A stretch of DNA of 59,827 bases from a virus, in the IMG/VR virus record IMGVR_UViG_3300042292_000091, positions 1-59,827 of that record; one strand, given 5' to 3'. The notes beneath the pieces were generated by a model. It saw only the letters and a program-made list of their open reading frames with translations. It searched no databases and was not told where the DNA came from. The position numbers were made by a program, and so were the translations under genes. Numbering within the stretch: position 1 is the first letter of the stretch; each line of letters opens with the position of its first letter. This document shows positions 17,416 to 24,538 of the stretch, in pieces.

Positions 17416-17594
17416 CGTCTCTTACCACCCCTTTTTAACTTCGCGTTTTCATCGCGTAGTCGTTTGATCTCGTGGTAACACTCCCACAAGACGCTGCCCA
17501 CTGTCAAGAATTTGAATTCAGTCGTTGTCGATGCGTTGTTGATTTCATCTGGCAATGCCCGAATCAAATCTAAAATATCATCTTCAGTCTCCAT
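17412..17594 (-). CDS. Small acidic/basic helical protein, unknown
   Basis: A 60-residue protein: an acidic N-terminus (METEDDILDLIRALPDEINNA) and a basic coiled C-terminus (YHEIKRLRDENAKLKRGGKRR). It overlaps both neighbours by a few nucleotides, which supports it as a coupled gene. No function is recognised. Confidence 0.6.
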   Translation of the reverse strand: METEDDILDLIRALPDEINNASTTTEFKFLTVGSVLWECYHEIKRLRDENAKLKRGGKRR

Positions 17595-18369
17595 CTACCA
17601 CCTCACCCTTTTTATTTTTGGGTAGCCGCAAGTTTCTTTGGTGTGGGTAAATAAATTTATTACCATAGATATCTTCTCCCTTGTGATACCTACGTCCCAC
17701 TCCGTGCGGCTTCTTCGGATCTTCTTTAGACCTTTCTTCCCCAAATGCTTTTGCTGTGTTCTGTTCTGCTGCAATCTGTTCTTCAGTGAATAATTGCTCG
17801 GGGCCAATTAGTTTGTAGTTGTCTATGAATAGTCTTGGATAAGGCAGTACGGCAGAAAGTACATCGCCTTTCTTGACTTCGATCAACGAGTTAGCGCGTG
17901 TCACCCTAATGTTGAATGTAAAGTCTCGACGTAAGTTATCAGTTTCGATAACTCCGACCATGTTCTGAAGCCCATCAATGCCCATGTTCGGTGGCTGCAT
18001 TGTCATCAGACTGACGTTAGGCGGGGTGCGTAAAGAGAAAGCAGTCTGAACCGTGAACGTCCCCATTCCAAAGTGTGCTTTGACAGACTGAAGATTAGAA
18101 TTTTCTCTATAAAATTCGTCATCGTGAATTGCGATCTTAACGTCATCAGGATTTTTGCCGCCCGTCCACCAAACAGAGAAGTCATACAAGGACTTGACTC
18201 CGAATCCATGTTGATTGCCGATAACTAAAGGAAGGCAGCGGTAGGCGTGTTCGATAAACCAATCCCGAGTCACCATTCCGTTAAAATTAAAGAAAACTTC
18301 ATCGTGACGGTTTCTAAACCGATTGTCGTAAGGAATTGCAACAATCGTACTTTCTGGTACGACGATCAC
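17584..18369 (-). CDS. DUF6065-like protein
   Basis: A 261-residue protein. The core HFGMGTFTVQTAFSLRTPPNVSLMTMQPPN ... GLQNMVGVIETDNL ... FTFNIRVTRAN ... EVKKGDVLSAVLPYPR matches my memory of DUF6065 proteins: a beta-rich fold with the RTPP motif, an ETDW-like strand and an FxKGxP-like turn. DUF6065 genes tend to sit near 2OG-Fe(II) oxygenases, and here the next gene upstream is one (ATGA overlap). The function of the domain is unknown to me; a role with the oxygenase is inferred from pairing. Confidence 0.7.
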   Translation of the reverse strand: MIVVPESTIVAIPYDNRFRNRHDEVFFNFNGMVTRDWFIEHAYRCLPLVIGNQHGFGVKSLYDFSVWWTGGKNPDDVKIAIHDDEFYRENSNLQSVKAHFGMGTFTVQTAFSLRTPPNVSLMTMQPPNMGIDGLQNMVGVIETDNLRRDFTFNIRVTRANSLIEVKKGDVLSAVLPYPRLFIDNYKLIGPEQLFTEEQIAAEQNTAKAFGEERSKEDPKKPHGVGRRYHKGEDIYGNKFIYPHQRNLRLPKNKKGEVVDGD

Positions 18370-18971
18370 ATCGCACCTCCAAACCTGTCGTGTTTGGTTT
18401 CATCAAAGGTTAAGAAACTTGCAATCGTATGTCTCATACCTTTCGTCACCGGACGTACCCCGTGCAAATAATGAAGAGTGCCGGGGAACATAATCAGCGA
18501 CCGAGCCTGTGGCTGAAGTTCAATGCCCAGATTAGGGAAGTGAATCTTTCCACCCTCGTAGTCTTCATTCAGATAAACCACAGCCGCAAAGTGCCGCCAC
18601 GGATACGGGTGAGGACTCCCGCCGGGATTCTCTGCATCAGCATGGGGATGAAGTTCATACCCAACCGGCCATCGTGCAAAATTAATTAGGTCAGAGTAGA
18701 GCGGAGGTTGCGAGCCTAAGTGTTCTTCTAGTTTGGAACGTAGGTGTTTAGCCATTCTCGTACGCATCTGCGTAAACTTTTCTTGAATGACCGGACTACC
18801 CGACTGTTGAATAGTCATCGTACGACCAAGCCAAAAGTTGCCCTCAACTAACGCGCCAAACTTACTTTCATTGTTGGATAAAAACGTCAGCAAATCTTCG
18901 CATTCATTGTCGCTAATAAATTCTTTAACTACCAAGGGAAAACAAGGTAGCCCTACCCACGGATATGTCAT
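18366..18971 (-). CDS. 2OG-Fe(II) oxygenase, prolyl-4-hydroxylase type (copy 1)
   Basis: A 201-residue double-stranded beta-helix dioxygenase. Iron ligands: H110-A-D112 in ELHPHADAEN and distal H170 (LHYLHGVRPV); R180 ten residues later should bind 2-oxoglutarate. FAAVVYLNEDYEGGKIHFP and ARSLIMFPG are standard strands of prolyl-4-hydroxylase-like enzymes. Such enzymes hydroxylate protein or small-molecule substrates. It is coupled to the DUF6065-like gene and lies in an island with glycosyltransferases. Confidence 0.9.
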   Translation of the reverse strand: MTYPWVGLPCFPLVVKEFISDNECEDLLTFLSNNESKFGALVEGNFWLGRTMTIQQSGSPVIQEKFTQMRTRMAKHLRSKLEEHLGSQPPLYSDLINFARWPVGYELHPHADAENPGGSPHPYPWRHFAAVVYLNEDYEGGKIHFPNLGIELQPQARSLIMFPGTLHYLHGVRPVTKGMRHTIASFLTFDETKHDRFGGAM

Positions 18972-19216
18972 GGTTTTTTAACCTTCCCACTCAAATACTC
19001 TAGTTCATTCCTCAAAGTAAGAAGCTCTAATGTAAGGACTGTAGCCTCGTTGGACAACCCCGCTCTCCGTATATTCTCTAAGGATCGCTCGACGAGCGTC
19101 TGCTGACTTTGACCATAACCCCAAGGGGCAGCTTTCATTTCGTCTTTCCACGCGCCGGGCGGGGATTGGTTGTCTACTGTTACGGTCTCTGCCTTCGGCT
19201 TTGATTCGTTCGTCAT
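18968..19216 (-). CDS. Hypothetical protein overlapping the next gene out of frame
   Basis: An 82-residue hydrophilic protein (MTNESKPKAETVTVDNQSPPGAWKD ... TLRNELEYLSGKVKKP). GAGG lies about 11 nt before its ATG, and its stop overlaps the oxygenase ATG (ATGA), both supporting expression. About 210 nt are shared with the C-terminal part of the 19005-19427 frame. The second half is helical. Confidence 0.55.
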   Translation of the reverse strand: MTNESKPKAETVTVDNQSPPGAWKDEMKAAPWGYGQSQQTLVERSLENIRRAGLSNEATVLTLELLTLRNELEYLSGKVKKP

Positions 19217-19427
19217 ACTGTCTTATCCCTCGGTGAACAGCACCTGCCATGTGGTATTGAGGAATACCCCATAGCTCCACTAGGTCTTTGTATTTCACCC
19301 GCTCGTCGAGTTCCCGCGCCTTACGTTTGCGCTCTAACAGAAACTTGTACTGCTCGAATGTCAGAACCACATTGAACCTCGACAGCCTTGTGTAGACCTT
19401 ACCCTCTTTCTTTTTGTCTCGTGCCAT
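19005..19427 (-). CDS. Small helix-turn-helix-like protein with extended C-terminus
   Basis: A 140-residue basic protein. Residues 1-75 (LTFEQYKFLLERKRKARELDERVKYKDLVELWGIPQYHMAGAVHRGIRQYDERI) look like a helix-turn-helix module with a KYKDLVELWGIP...AVHRGIRQYD recognition region. The last 65 residues run over the start of the 82-residue gene in another frame and look poorly conserved, so the ancestral stop may have been lost near 19200. Confidence 0.55.
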   Translation of the reverse strand: MARDKKKEGKVYTRLSRFNVVLTFEQYKFLLERKRKARELDERVKYKDLVELWGIPQYHMAGAVHRGIRQYDERIKAEGRDRNSRQPIPARRVERRNESCPLGLWSKSADARRAILREYTESGVVQRGYSPYIRASYFEE

Positions 19428-19436
19428 CTCGCACCA

Positions 19437-20075
19437 TTAAAATTCTACCCATCCCGTGATGATGTATTTGTCACCCTTTAATGGGGGATTGCCGCGATGG
19501 GTATGCGTAAAGCCAGCAGGCCAAATCACCATGCGACCGGTCTTTGGCTGAACTCGTTTGCTTAAATACAGGAACTCAGTCTCTCCGCCTTCTTCAACGT
19601 CGTTCAGATAGAGAGTAAAAACAAGTACTCGGCTACGCTGCATTCTGGCGGTGTCTTCGGCGTGCCAAATGTGATACCCACCACCCGGCACAGTCTTTTG
19701 AATTTTAATTGTGTAAATCTTGTGCGGGTCTGACGTTTGCAGGATTGAATACTTCTCTGCATAAAGTGGGTAACAGATACTCCAAAAACCTGTATTAAAA
19801 TCGCCACACTCAATTCGGAGTTCATCGTTCGTATAGATCGAGCAATTCGGAAAGTCTACAGCCTGATCCTTATTAACATGAGACGGACGATCCATGCCCT
19901 GCACTCGGGAATACGACATCCCTGCTGAATCTATCTTGTCAAAGTACTTGATCCAGTTTTGGCAGTACTCGGCGGGGAACACGCCATCAAACACGCCAAC
20001 AAAGTCATCCGTAATTTTATAATCAAGAGTCGGGATTTTCTCCCGTAACTGCTGTTCAAGACTAGGCTTAACCAT
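19437..20075 (-). CDS. 2OG-Fe(II) oxygenase with HxE iron triad (copy 2)
   Basis: 212 residues. The motif GGGYHIWHAED gives H138-A-E140, an HxE rather than HxD pair; the distal His is H193 in THTHRG and K203 replaces the usual Arg as 2OG ligand. VFTLYLNDVEEGGETEFLY and GRMVIWPAGFTHTHRG are typical strands of prolyl-4-hydroxylase-like phage enzymes. The sequence differs from copy 1, so these are two distinct families rather than a recent duplication. It is coupled to the 95-residue gene upstream. Confidence 0.88.
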   Translation of the reverse strand: MVKPSLEQQLREKIPTLDYKITDDFVGVFDGVFPAEYCQNWIKYFDKIDSAGMSYSRVQGMDRPSHVNKDQAVDFPNCSIYTNDELRIECGDFNTGFWSICYPLYAEKYSILQTSDPHKIYTIKIQKTVPGGGYHIWHAEDTARMQRSRVLVFTLYLNDVEEGGETEFLYLSKRVQPKTGRMVIWPAGFTHTHRGNPPLKGDKYIITGWVEF

Positions 20076-20355
20076 TTAAACACTCCTTCCTTGTTTGCTC
20101 TCGCACTAGCGTTAATAACTTACAGATAACTTGGCTTTGATTGCGTTCGCCTTCGTTACCGATCTTGTCATACTCTCTGGCAAAGTTTTCTATCGCTTCC
20201 CAGTTGATGTACTCAAGATCACCCGCGTCTCCAATTTTACACCACGTAACTTCATGTACGACCTGATTTGAATTAGGTTGTTTCTGCGTAGGTAGGATCA
20301 AATAAGTCGCGGTCTCACCCTCATCCAAGGGAACTGTATCGCCGTACTCACTCAT
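20068..20355 (-). CDS. Hypothetical acidic protein
   Basis: A 95-residue acidic protein (MSEYGDTVPLDEGETATYLILPTQKQPNS...). There is a short beta segment then helices ending EQTRKECLNG. It sits between the glycosyltransferase and oxygenase genes and overlaps the latter by 8 nt. No domain recognised. Confidence 0.6.
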   Translation of the reverse strand: MSEYGDTVPLDEGETATYLILPTQKQPNSNQVVHEVTWCKIGDAGDLEYINWEAIENFAREYDKIGNEGERNQSQVICKLLTLVREQTRKECLNG

Positions 20356-20356
20356 G

Positions 20357-21025
20357 TCACATCTCCTTTGCTACTGCCAACCATTCATCGGCGTATTCAA
20401 CATCTGCCCAATCTTTAAACCACGGACCACCTCGGGTGAAGTGGACAGCGACAGGGTTCGGACAATCGTTTCTCGTATGCCATCCCTCAAGATAGTTGTA
20501 GGCTATGGGTAACTCCCCAATACAGGCGTCCCATAAGAACCGCAGTTGATGTAAGTACATCCCGCTCTCACGGTTGACTAACTCAGGCGTCACCGCCTTC
20601 ATGTGTAGATGCTCACAGTTAAAGAGGATCAGGCTCGACCAATTCTTGCGTGGATATTGGTGTTGTATCGCACCGTCCATCTTGGTTGTTTCCTTCGGCT
20701 TGTAGTCATGCTTGACCACCATCGCGCCGTAGTAGGGATTGGCATAGTCCATCAGCCCTGCAACGTCTCCTCGCCAGAAGAAGTCACAGTCCATAAACAC
20801 CGCCCACCCCTTGTATCCTGCAAGATACGGCACGAGGAACCGGGTAAACGAAAACTCTGTCGATGACAGCGCATCATGCTCACGCCAGTACAGGTTCTTC
20901 TCCCGCATCTCCTGCTGCTTGATGGGCTGTATGTCTAACGGAACAGATGTGTACCGTAGCAACGACTCTTTGCATACCTGATACGCAATGTCCTCGCGGC
21001 TATCCCAACCAATAAAAATTTTCAT
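20357..21025 (-). CDS. GT-A glycosyltransferase (GT8-like)
   Basis: 222 residues from ATG 21025; a GTG one codon earlier is less well spaced from GAGGTGG. The start MKIFIGWDSREDIAYQVCKESLLRY, the central AVFMDCDFFW (D79-x-D81 metal/nucleotide-sugar motif) and the C-terminal AVHFTRGGPWF are typical of small GT8-like glycosyltransferases. Its stop/start overlaps with the upstream TPR-glycosyltransferase suggest one pathway. Acceptor unknown. Confidence 0.85.
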   Translation of the reverse strand: MKIFIGWDSREDIAYQVCKESLLRYTSVPLDIQPIKQQEMREKNLYWREHDALSSTEFSFTRFLVPYLAGYKGWAVFMDCDFFWRGDVAGLMDYANPYYGAMVVKHDYKPKETTKMDGAIQHQYPRKNWSSLILFNCEHLHMKAVTPELVNRESGMYLHQLRFLWDACIGELPIAYNYLEGWHTRNDCPNPVAVHFTRGGPWFKDWADVEYADEWLAVAKEM

Positions 21026-22941
21026 CACGCCACCTCAAATGCTTCTTTTCGATTCGGGCCTTTGTAGTGCAGAACCTTGGGCGATCTGCCTTCCACAAAC
21101 TCGGGGAGACAGCCGTAATCTTCTTCACTCAAATATCCGACATTAAATTCTTCTGCCATTACAGCAAGTCGCTTCATGGCCTCCTGATCGCCGTACCACT
21201 TCCGATACTTCGGATCGATCTCCTCAAGCATCTCGTACATCTTTACCCACGGAGTAAAGTCTTTAGTCACGGTGAAACAAGCGATGATGGGATAGACCTC
21301 GTCAATCTTCTTCCCTGCATATTCATCAAACCGGATGCCGCGCTGTTCGGTAATAAAATCATAGTCTCGCTGAAAGAACCGGCGACAGAACAACACATCC
21401 TTGTCTCCCAGAAGTTCTTTAGCATCAAGTCTCTGCTGCACCAGCATATCAGTGTCGATGTACATAGCCGGGTGTGGGCAGCGGAGTCGAGCAAACGCTT
21501 TGAGCCTTGCTGTCATCAGTTCATTACGGTCGCACTCAATCTCAAACCGATGGGTCACGCCCTCGATGTGCGGAGTTGTCTTGTCCGTACACATCACAAT
21601 CTCTGCGTTAGGGTTCGTTGCCAAGATAGAGCCAACCGTTTTGCGGGGGAAATAAATGTCCTGCCCCACGTGGAAGAACACAAACGTTGTCTTGGGCGGC
21701 TCGATCTCTTCGATACCTAACTTCGCATTACGTAGTTTTCTAACATCATGAGCAACACGCAGAATCTGCCTTGTCCACGGCGTTGCCATGCTGTCACGTG
21801 GAAAAATCTTGACTGACGGATACCACAGGCTCTGTTGACCGCGCTTATTTCCCCAGTACCACAACTTGTTTGCATCAAACAGTAAAACTGGGATGCCCAT
21901 AGCCCCCGCGAAATGTACCGTCGCACTACTGACAGACACCACCACATCACACAAACTCATCAGTGCTGTGAGTCCGTTTAAATTTAAAAAGTTGTCAATA
22001 TCCTCGGCACAGATCAACTCCACACCATGTTTCTCTTTCAACTCTTGAATAGCCGGTTGAACCTGTCCGTACTGAAGATTGATGAACTTGACGTTCTCCA
22101 AATTAAAAACAGGTAATAGTTCATTCAGCCCCATGCTTTTATGAGGGCCAATCGCGGGAGCCATGCTTCCCCAAGAAACTCCTACAACAAAGTCTTCGGG
22201 CTTGATGCCGAATCGTTTCCGCAGTTCGTTCGCCTTTTCTTCGTCGGGCTTTAAAAAATTAACCGCTCGGTGTCGTTCAAAATCTTCTAGCCCATTGATG
22301 AAGTGACTGCCCAAACTAGCAATCGGAATGTGCGAGTCGTGATCCTCGTCCATGACTCTTGTGTTACCCGGCTCGAAATTGATCTCAGGCATAGAGCGTT
22401 GGTAAATCGGCAGCAAACGGAAATCAATCAGCATCGTGACTTTATCAACGTGCTTCGCCAACTCCCGCAGCAAAGATGAGTAAATAACCACATCACCCAC
22501 GCCTTGCTCAGGCCACACCAGCACAGACTTATAACCTTTGCCGGGCTTCCACCGTGGCTTGTTGGTTTTAAGTTTGGGAGTCGTAAACTTTACAGACTGC
22601 CATCGTCGCTCATACAACGGCCAACAATCTTTAAATCTGTTTTGCTGCAAATAGAACAGACCTAGTACCCATTTAATATCCGCGCTGTTGACAGGATCCA
22701 AATAGTCAGCGGCTCTGAAATCGGCTTCGGCTTTATCCCACCGTCGCAGTTCCCAATTACAACGTCCTCGCTGTAAGTAGAAAAACGCAAGAGGACCGGT
22801 CACGTTTGTCAACGCATTAAATACTTCGTAGCATTTCTTAAAGTCGGTGTCACCGTAAGTCGATATGGCTTGATTGCCGACATCAACAAGTTCTTTGATC
22901 AGCCGATGCGATTCCTTAACTAATTGTTCGTGATCCTTCAC
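21025..22941 (-). CDS. TPR + GT-B-like + GT-A-like fusion glycosyltransferase
   Basis: 638 residues with a GTG start, coupled to a 38-residue gene (GTGA). Residues of about 50-125 form TPR-like helices (AFFYLQRGRCNWELRRWDKAEADFRAADYLDP). Residues of about 138-400 are a GT-B-like C-terminal domain (SVLVWPEQGVGDVVIYSSLLRELA; VVSVSSATVHFAGAMGIPVLLF), as in TPR-linked glycosyltransferases of GT41/heptosyltransferase type. From about 410 a second, GT-A-like domain has MYIDTDMLV (DxD). Three modules in one phage protein suggest sequential sugar transfer onto a protein acceptor bound by the TPR. Confidence 0.85.
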   Translation of the reverse strand: MKDHEQLVKESHRLIKELVDVGNQAISTYGDTDFKKCYEVFNALTNVTGPLAFFYLQRGRCNWELRRWDKAEADFRAADYLDPVNSADIKWVLGLFYLQQNRFKDCWPLYERRWQSVKFTTPKLKTNKPRWKPGKGYKSVLVWPEQGVGDVVIYSSLLRELAKHVDKVTMLIDFRLLPIYQRSMPEINFEPGNTRVMDEDHDSHIPIASLGSHFINGLEDFERHRAVNFLKPDEEKANELRKRFGIKPEDFVVGVSWGSMAPAIGPHKSMGLNELLPVFNLENVKFINLQYGQVQPAIQELKEKHGVELICAEDIDNFLNLNGLTALMSLCDVVVSVSSATVHFAGAMGIPVLLFDANKLWYWGNKRGQQSLWYPSVKIFPRDSMATPWTRQILRVAHDVRKLRNAKLGIEEIEPPKTTFVFFHVGQDIYFPRKTVGSILATNPNAEIVMCTDKTTPHIEGVTHRFEIECDRNELMTARLKAFARLRCPHPAMYIDTDMLVQQRLDAKELLGDKDVLFCRRFFQRDYDFITEQRGIRFDEYAGKKIDEVYPIIACFTVTKDFTPWVKMYEMLEEIDPKYRKWYGDQEAMKRLAVMAEEFNVGYLSEEDYGCLPEFVEGRSPKVLHYKGPNRKEAFEVA

Positions 22942-23054
22942 CAGTAATCCCTCCCACTACGCTTCGCTCCCCATGCCGGGGGTGGCACGTGTGCCCATTC
23001 TTTCTTACGGAACTCATCCGCACGTTTAAAGAAACCTAATAGCCACTTGATCAC
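22938..23054 (-). CDS. 38-residue coupled small protein
   Basis: GTG start at 23054 overlaps the methyltransferase stop (GTGA), and its own TGA overlaps the GTG of the TPR-glycosyltransferase. The product begins VIKWLLGFFKRADEFRKKEW and ends AKRSGRDYW: a short hydrophobic N-terminus, then basic. Perfect coupling at both ends and no stop in between make this a likely real gene despite its size. Confidence 0.6.
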   Translation of the reverse strand: MIKWLLGFFKRADEFRKKEWAHVPPPAWGAKRSGRDYW

Positions 23055-23692
23055 ACAGCCTCCTGCGCTACAAAGTGCAGCATGGTGAACGGGAGAGATA
23101 CCGCCGTCTTCCTGCCTTCACGTGGGTAGATCAGTACACGTGTGCCAGATTCCAACCGCATGGCATTGACCGTACCCTTCTCAATGCCTTCAAAGTCATC
23201 AAAGACAAAGATGGTGTGGTCATGGATGATGCTCGGCAGGTACTGGAAATCTTCTTCTTGAACCCTGCCATCAAAGTAGATCAGATCAATGCCAATCTTC
23301 TTGTCGGCCAAGTTCTTGAACATCTGTGTCGATGACTGCTTGGGGTATTGGAAAATGCCCGTGTCGCTTTGACTTATCTGTATCTGATTGGATACATCGC
23401 AGGTATATATCTTTGCTGACGGCATGGCCTCACGCATGGTTCGGGTAGAGACCCCGATGAACGTGCCCACTTCGGCAATAGCCTTCGGCTTAAAGAATGC
23501 CACCAATTTATAAAGTTCTACCGCATCGTCGTACGGAACTGAACCAGTGTTGTAGTCTGCGTCAACTCGCAGCCTCTGTTGTTCTTCAATAATCTTTTCG
23601 ATGGTCTCGTACGGGAAGTCATTTACCTTCTCGTCCATGATACCCCAGAAGATATTGCTAAATCGTTGTCGTCCAATCTGTACCGGATTCAT
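23051..23692 (-). CDS. Class I SAM-dependent methyltransferase
   Basis: 213 residues. Motif I AEVGTFIGVSTRTM (about 73-86) with acidic YTCDVS after the next strand binds SAM; DLIYFDGRVQEEDF and IFVFDDFEG complete a Methyltransf_24/O-methyltransferase-like Rossmann fold. The substrate is unknown; its place beside glycosyltransferases suggests sugar or protein methylation. It is coupled by ATGA to the gene upstream. Confidence 0.82.
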   Translation of the reverse strand: MNPVQIGRQRFSNIFWGIMDEKVNDFPYETIEKIIEEQQRLRVDADYNTGSVPYDDAVELYKLVAFFKPKAIAEVGTFIGVSTRTMREAMPSAKIYTCDVSNQIQISQSDTGIFQYPKQSSTQMFKNLADKKIGIDLIYFDGRVQEEDFQYLPSIIHDHTIFVFDDFEGIEKGTVNAMRLESGTRVLIYPREGRKTAVSLPFTMLHFVAQEAV

Positions 23693-23928
23693 TTTTTAAC
23701 CCCTGTTTTAAGTGCTGAGTCTTCTCGTTCTTTAAGCATTGCATCTGCAATGACGTAAGACATCTTAGAGACTTCTTCGGGACGTAGTAAGACACCGTGG
23801 GATATGAGATATCCCTGCATGGCTTTCGCAGCCATGTAGTCTCGCAGTGTCATGCCGTGACCCCACCACTTTAGACGTTCGCCTTCCAACTGTGGGAAAG
23901 CAAACTCATTCTTAGGCTTACCACTCAC
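23689..23928 (-). CDS. Conserved small phage protein (GMTLRDYMAAKAMQG)
   Basis: A 79-residue protein with a GTG start after GAGGTAGCAAA. The segment GHGMTLRDYMAAKAMQGYL is a widely shared motif in small phage proteins of unknown function. It is the first gene downstream of the pentamer array on the minus strand, so its leader may be the array itself. Confidence 0.75.
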   Translation of the reverse strand: MSGKPKNEFAFPQLEGERLKWWGHGMTLRDYMAAKAMQGYLISHGVLLRPEEVSKMSYVIADAMLKEREDSALKTGVKK

Positions 23929-23944
23929 TTTGCTACCTCAATAA

Positions 23945-24154
23945 AAACCTTACCAAACCAGACCGTGCCCCGCCTTACCCGACCATGCCCGACCCCACCA
24001 CGCCACGCCGTACCCCACCTTGCCAGACCTAGCCTAACCCGACCATGCCTCGCTACGCCGTACCAAACCTCACCAAACCCGACCAGACCCTACCCGACCC
24101 GACCTGACCCTACCAAACCCCGCCGCGCCGCGCCTTGCCGGACCTGACCCGACC
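23945..24154 (-). repeat. Degenerate pentamer array 1: 42 units NNRCC (GGYNN on minus)
   Basis: 42 contiguous 5-bp units in strict phase. Position 3 is A or G in all 42 (28 A, 14 G), positions 4-5 are CC in 41 (one CT), and positions 1-2 use nearly every dinucleotide. On the transcribed minus strand this is (GGYNN)42. It ends in GGTTTTTATT next to the GAGGTAGC ribosome-binding site of the 23928 gene. It has no consistent coding frame. Confidence 0.95.
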
Positions 24155-24183
24155 ACAAATAAAAATTTCTTGCCAGAGAAACC
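24155..24183 (-). repeat. Hairpin module copy 1
   Basis: AAATAAAAATTTCTTGCCAG followed by AGAAACC. Six-base arms TTTCTT/GAGAAA (one G-T type pair) around GCCA; on minus the stem is followed by TTTTTATTT, terminator-like but AT-rich. Near-identical to two other copies. Confidence 0.85.
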
Positions 24184-24238
24184 AAACCCTACCAAGCCCC
24201 ACCTTACCGCGCCCGACCCCGCCCCGCAGGACCACACC
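24179..24238 (-). repeat. Degenerate pentamer array 2: 12 units NNRCC
   Basis: Twelve in-phase units. Position 3 is purine in all 12 (8 A, 4 G) and positions 4-5 are CC in 11 (one CA). Flanked by hairpin modules 1 and 2; the first unit (AAACC) is the end of module 1. Confidence 0.93.
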
Positions 24239-24266
24239 AGATAAAAAATTTCTCGCCAGAGAAACC
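24239..24266 (-). repeat. Hairpin module copy 2
   Basis: AGATAAAAAATTTCTCGCCA followed by GAGAAACC. Perfect 6-bp arms TTTCTC/GAGAAA with a GCCA loop and, on minus, a T-rich tail. Confidence 0.85.
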
Positions 24267-24356
24267 AAACCGAACCTCACCGCGCCCCACCATGCCCCAC
24301 CTAACCTCACCACACCCGACCGAGCCACGCCGAGCCTGACCGCGCCACGCCTCATC
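24262..24356 (-). repeat. Degenerate pentamer array 3: 18 units NNRCC plus TCATC
   Basis: Eighteen in-phase units, all with purine at position 3 (11 A, 7 G) and CC at 4-5, then a one-base variant TCATC that leads into hairpin module 3. Confidence 0.93.
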
Positions 24357-24383
24357 AAATAAAAATTTCTCGCCAGAGAAACC
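24357..24383 (-). repeat. Hairpin module copy 3
   Basis: AAATAAAAATTTCTCGCCAG followed by AGAAACC. Same perfect TTTCTC/GAGAAA stem with GCCA loop as copy 2; copy 1 differs by one base that keeps pairing as a wobble. Confidence 0.85.
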
Positions 24384-24533
24384 GTACCCTACCGAGCCAT
24401 ACCCTACCCGACACGACCTAGCCACGCCGCGCCATACCGTGCCTGACCAAACCTGACCTCACCAAACCCGACCTCACCGGGGCGCACCGTGCCAGACCCT
24501 ACCCAACCTCGCCAGACCGCGCCAGACCTGATC
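24379..24533 (-). repeat. Degenerate pentamer array 4: 30 units NNRCC plus TGATC
   Basis: Thirty in-phase units, purine at position 3 in all 30 (21 A, 9 G), CC at 4-5 in 28 (exceptions CGACA and GGGGC). The terminal unit TGATC runs into the stop of the 24539-25114 gene. This is the first array met by minus-strand transcription. Confidence 0.93.
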
Positions 24534-24538
24534 TCAAA

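Noticed and set aside
18366-23692. DNA base hypermodification by oxygenases and glycosyltransferases
   Set aside because: Both oxygenases are of prolyl-hydroxylase rather than TET/JBP type by motif, and no cytosine methylase or nucleotide-modifying enzyme was recognised beside them; not excluded, only unsupported.
23965-24425. Pro/Arg-rich open frames within the pentamer array on both strands
   Set aside because: Five-base period cannot keep a codon frame; the frames follow from low stop-codon density in GC-rich pentamers and lack ribosome-binding sites.
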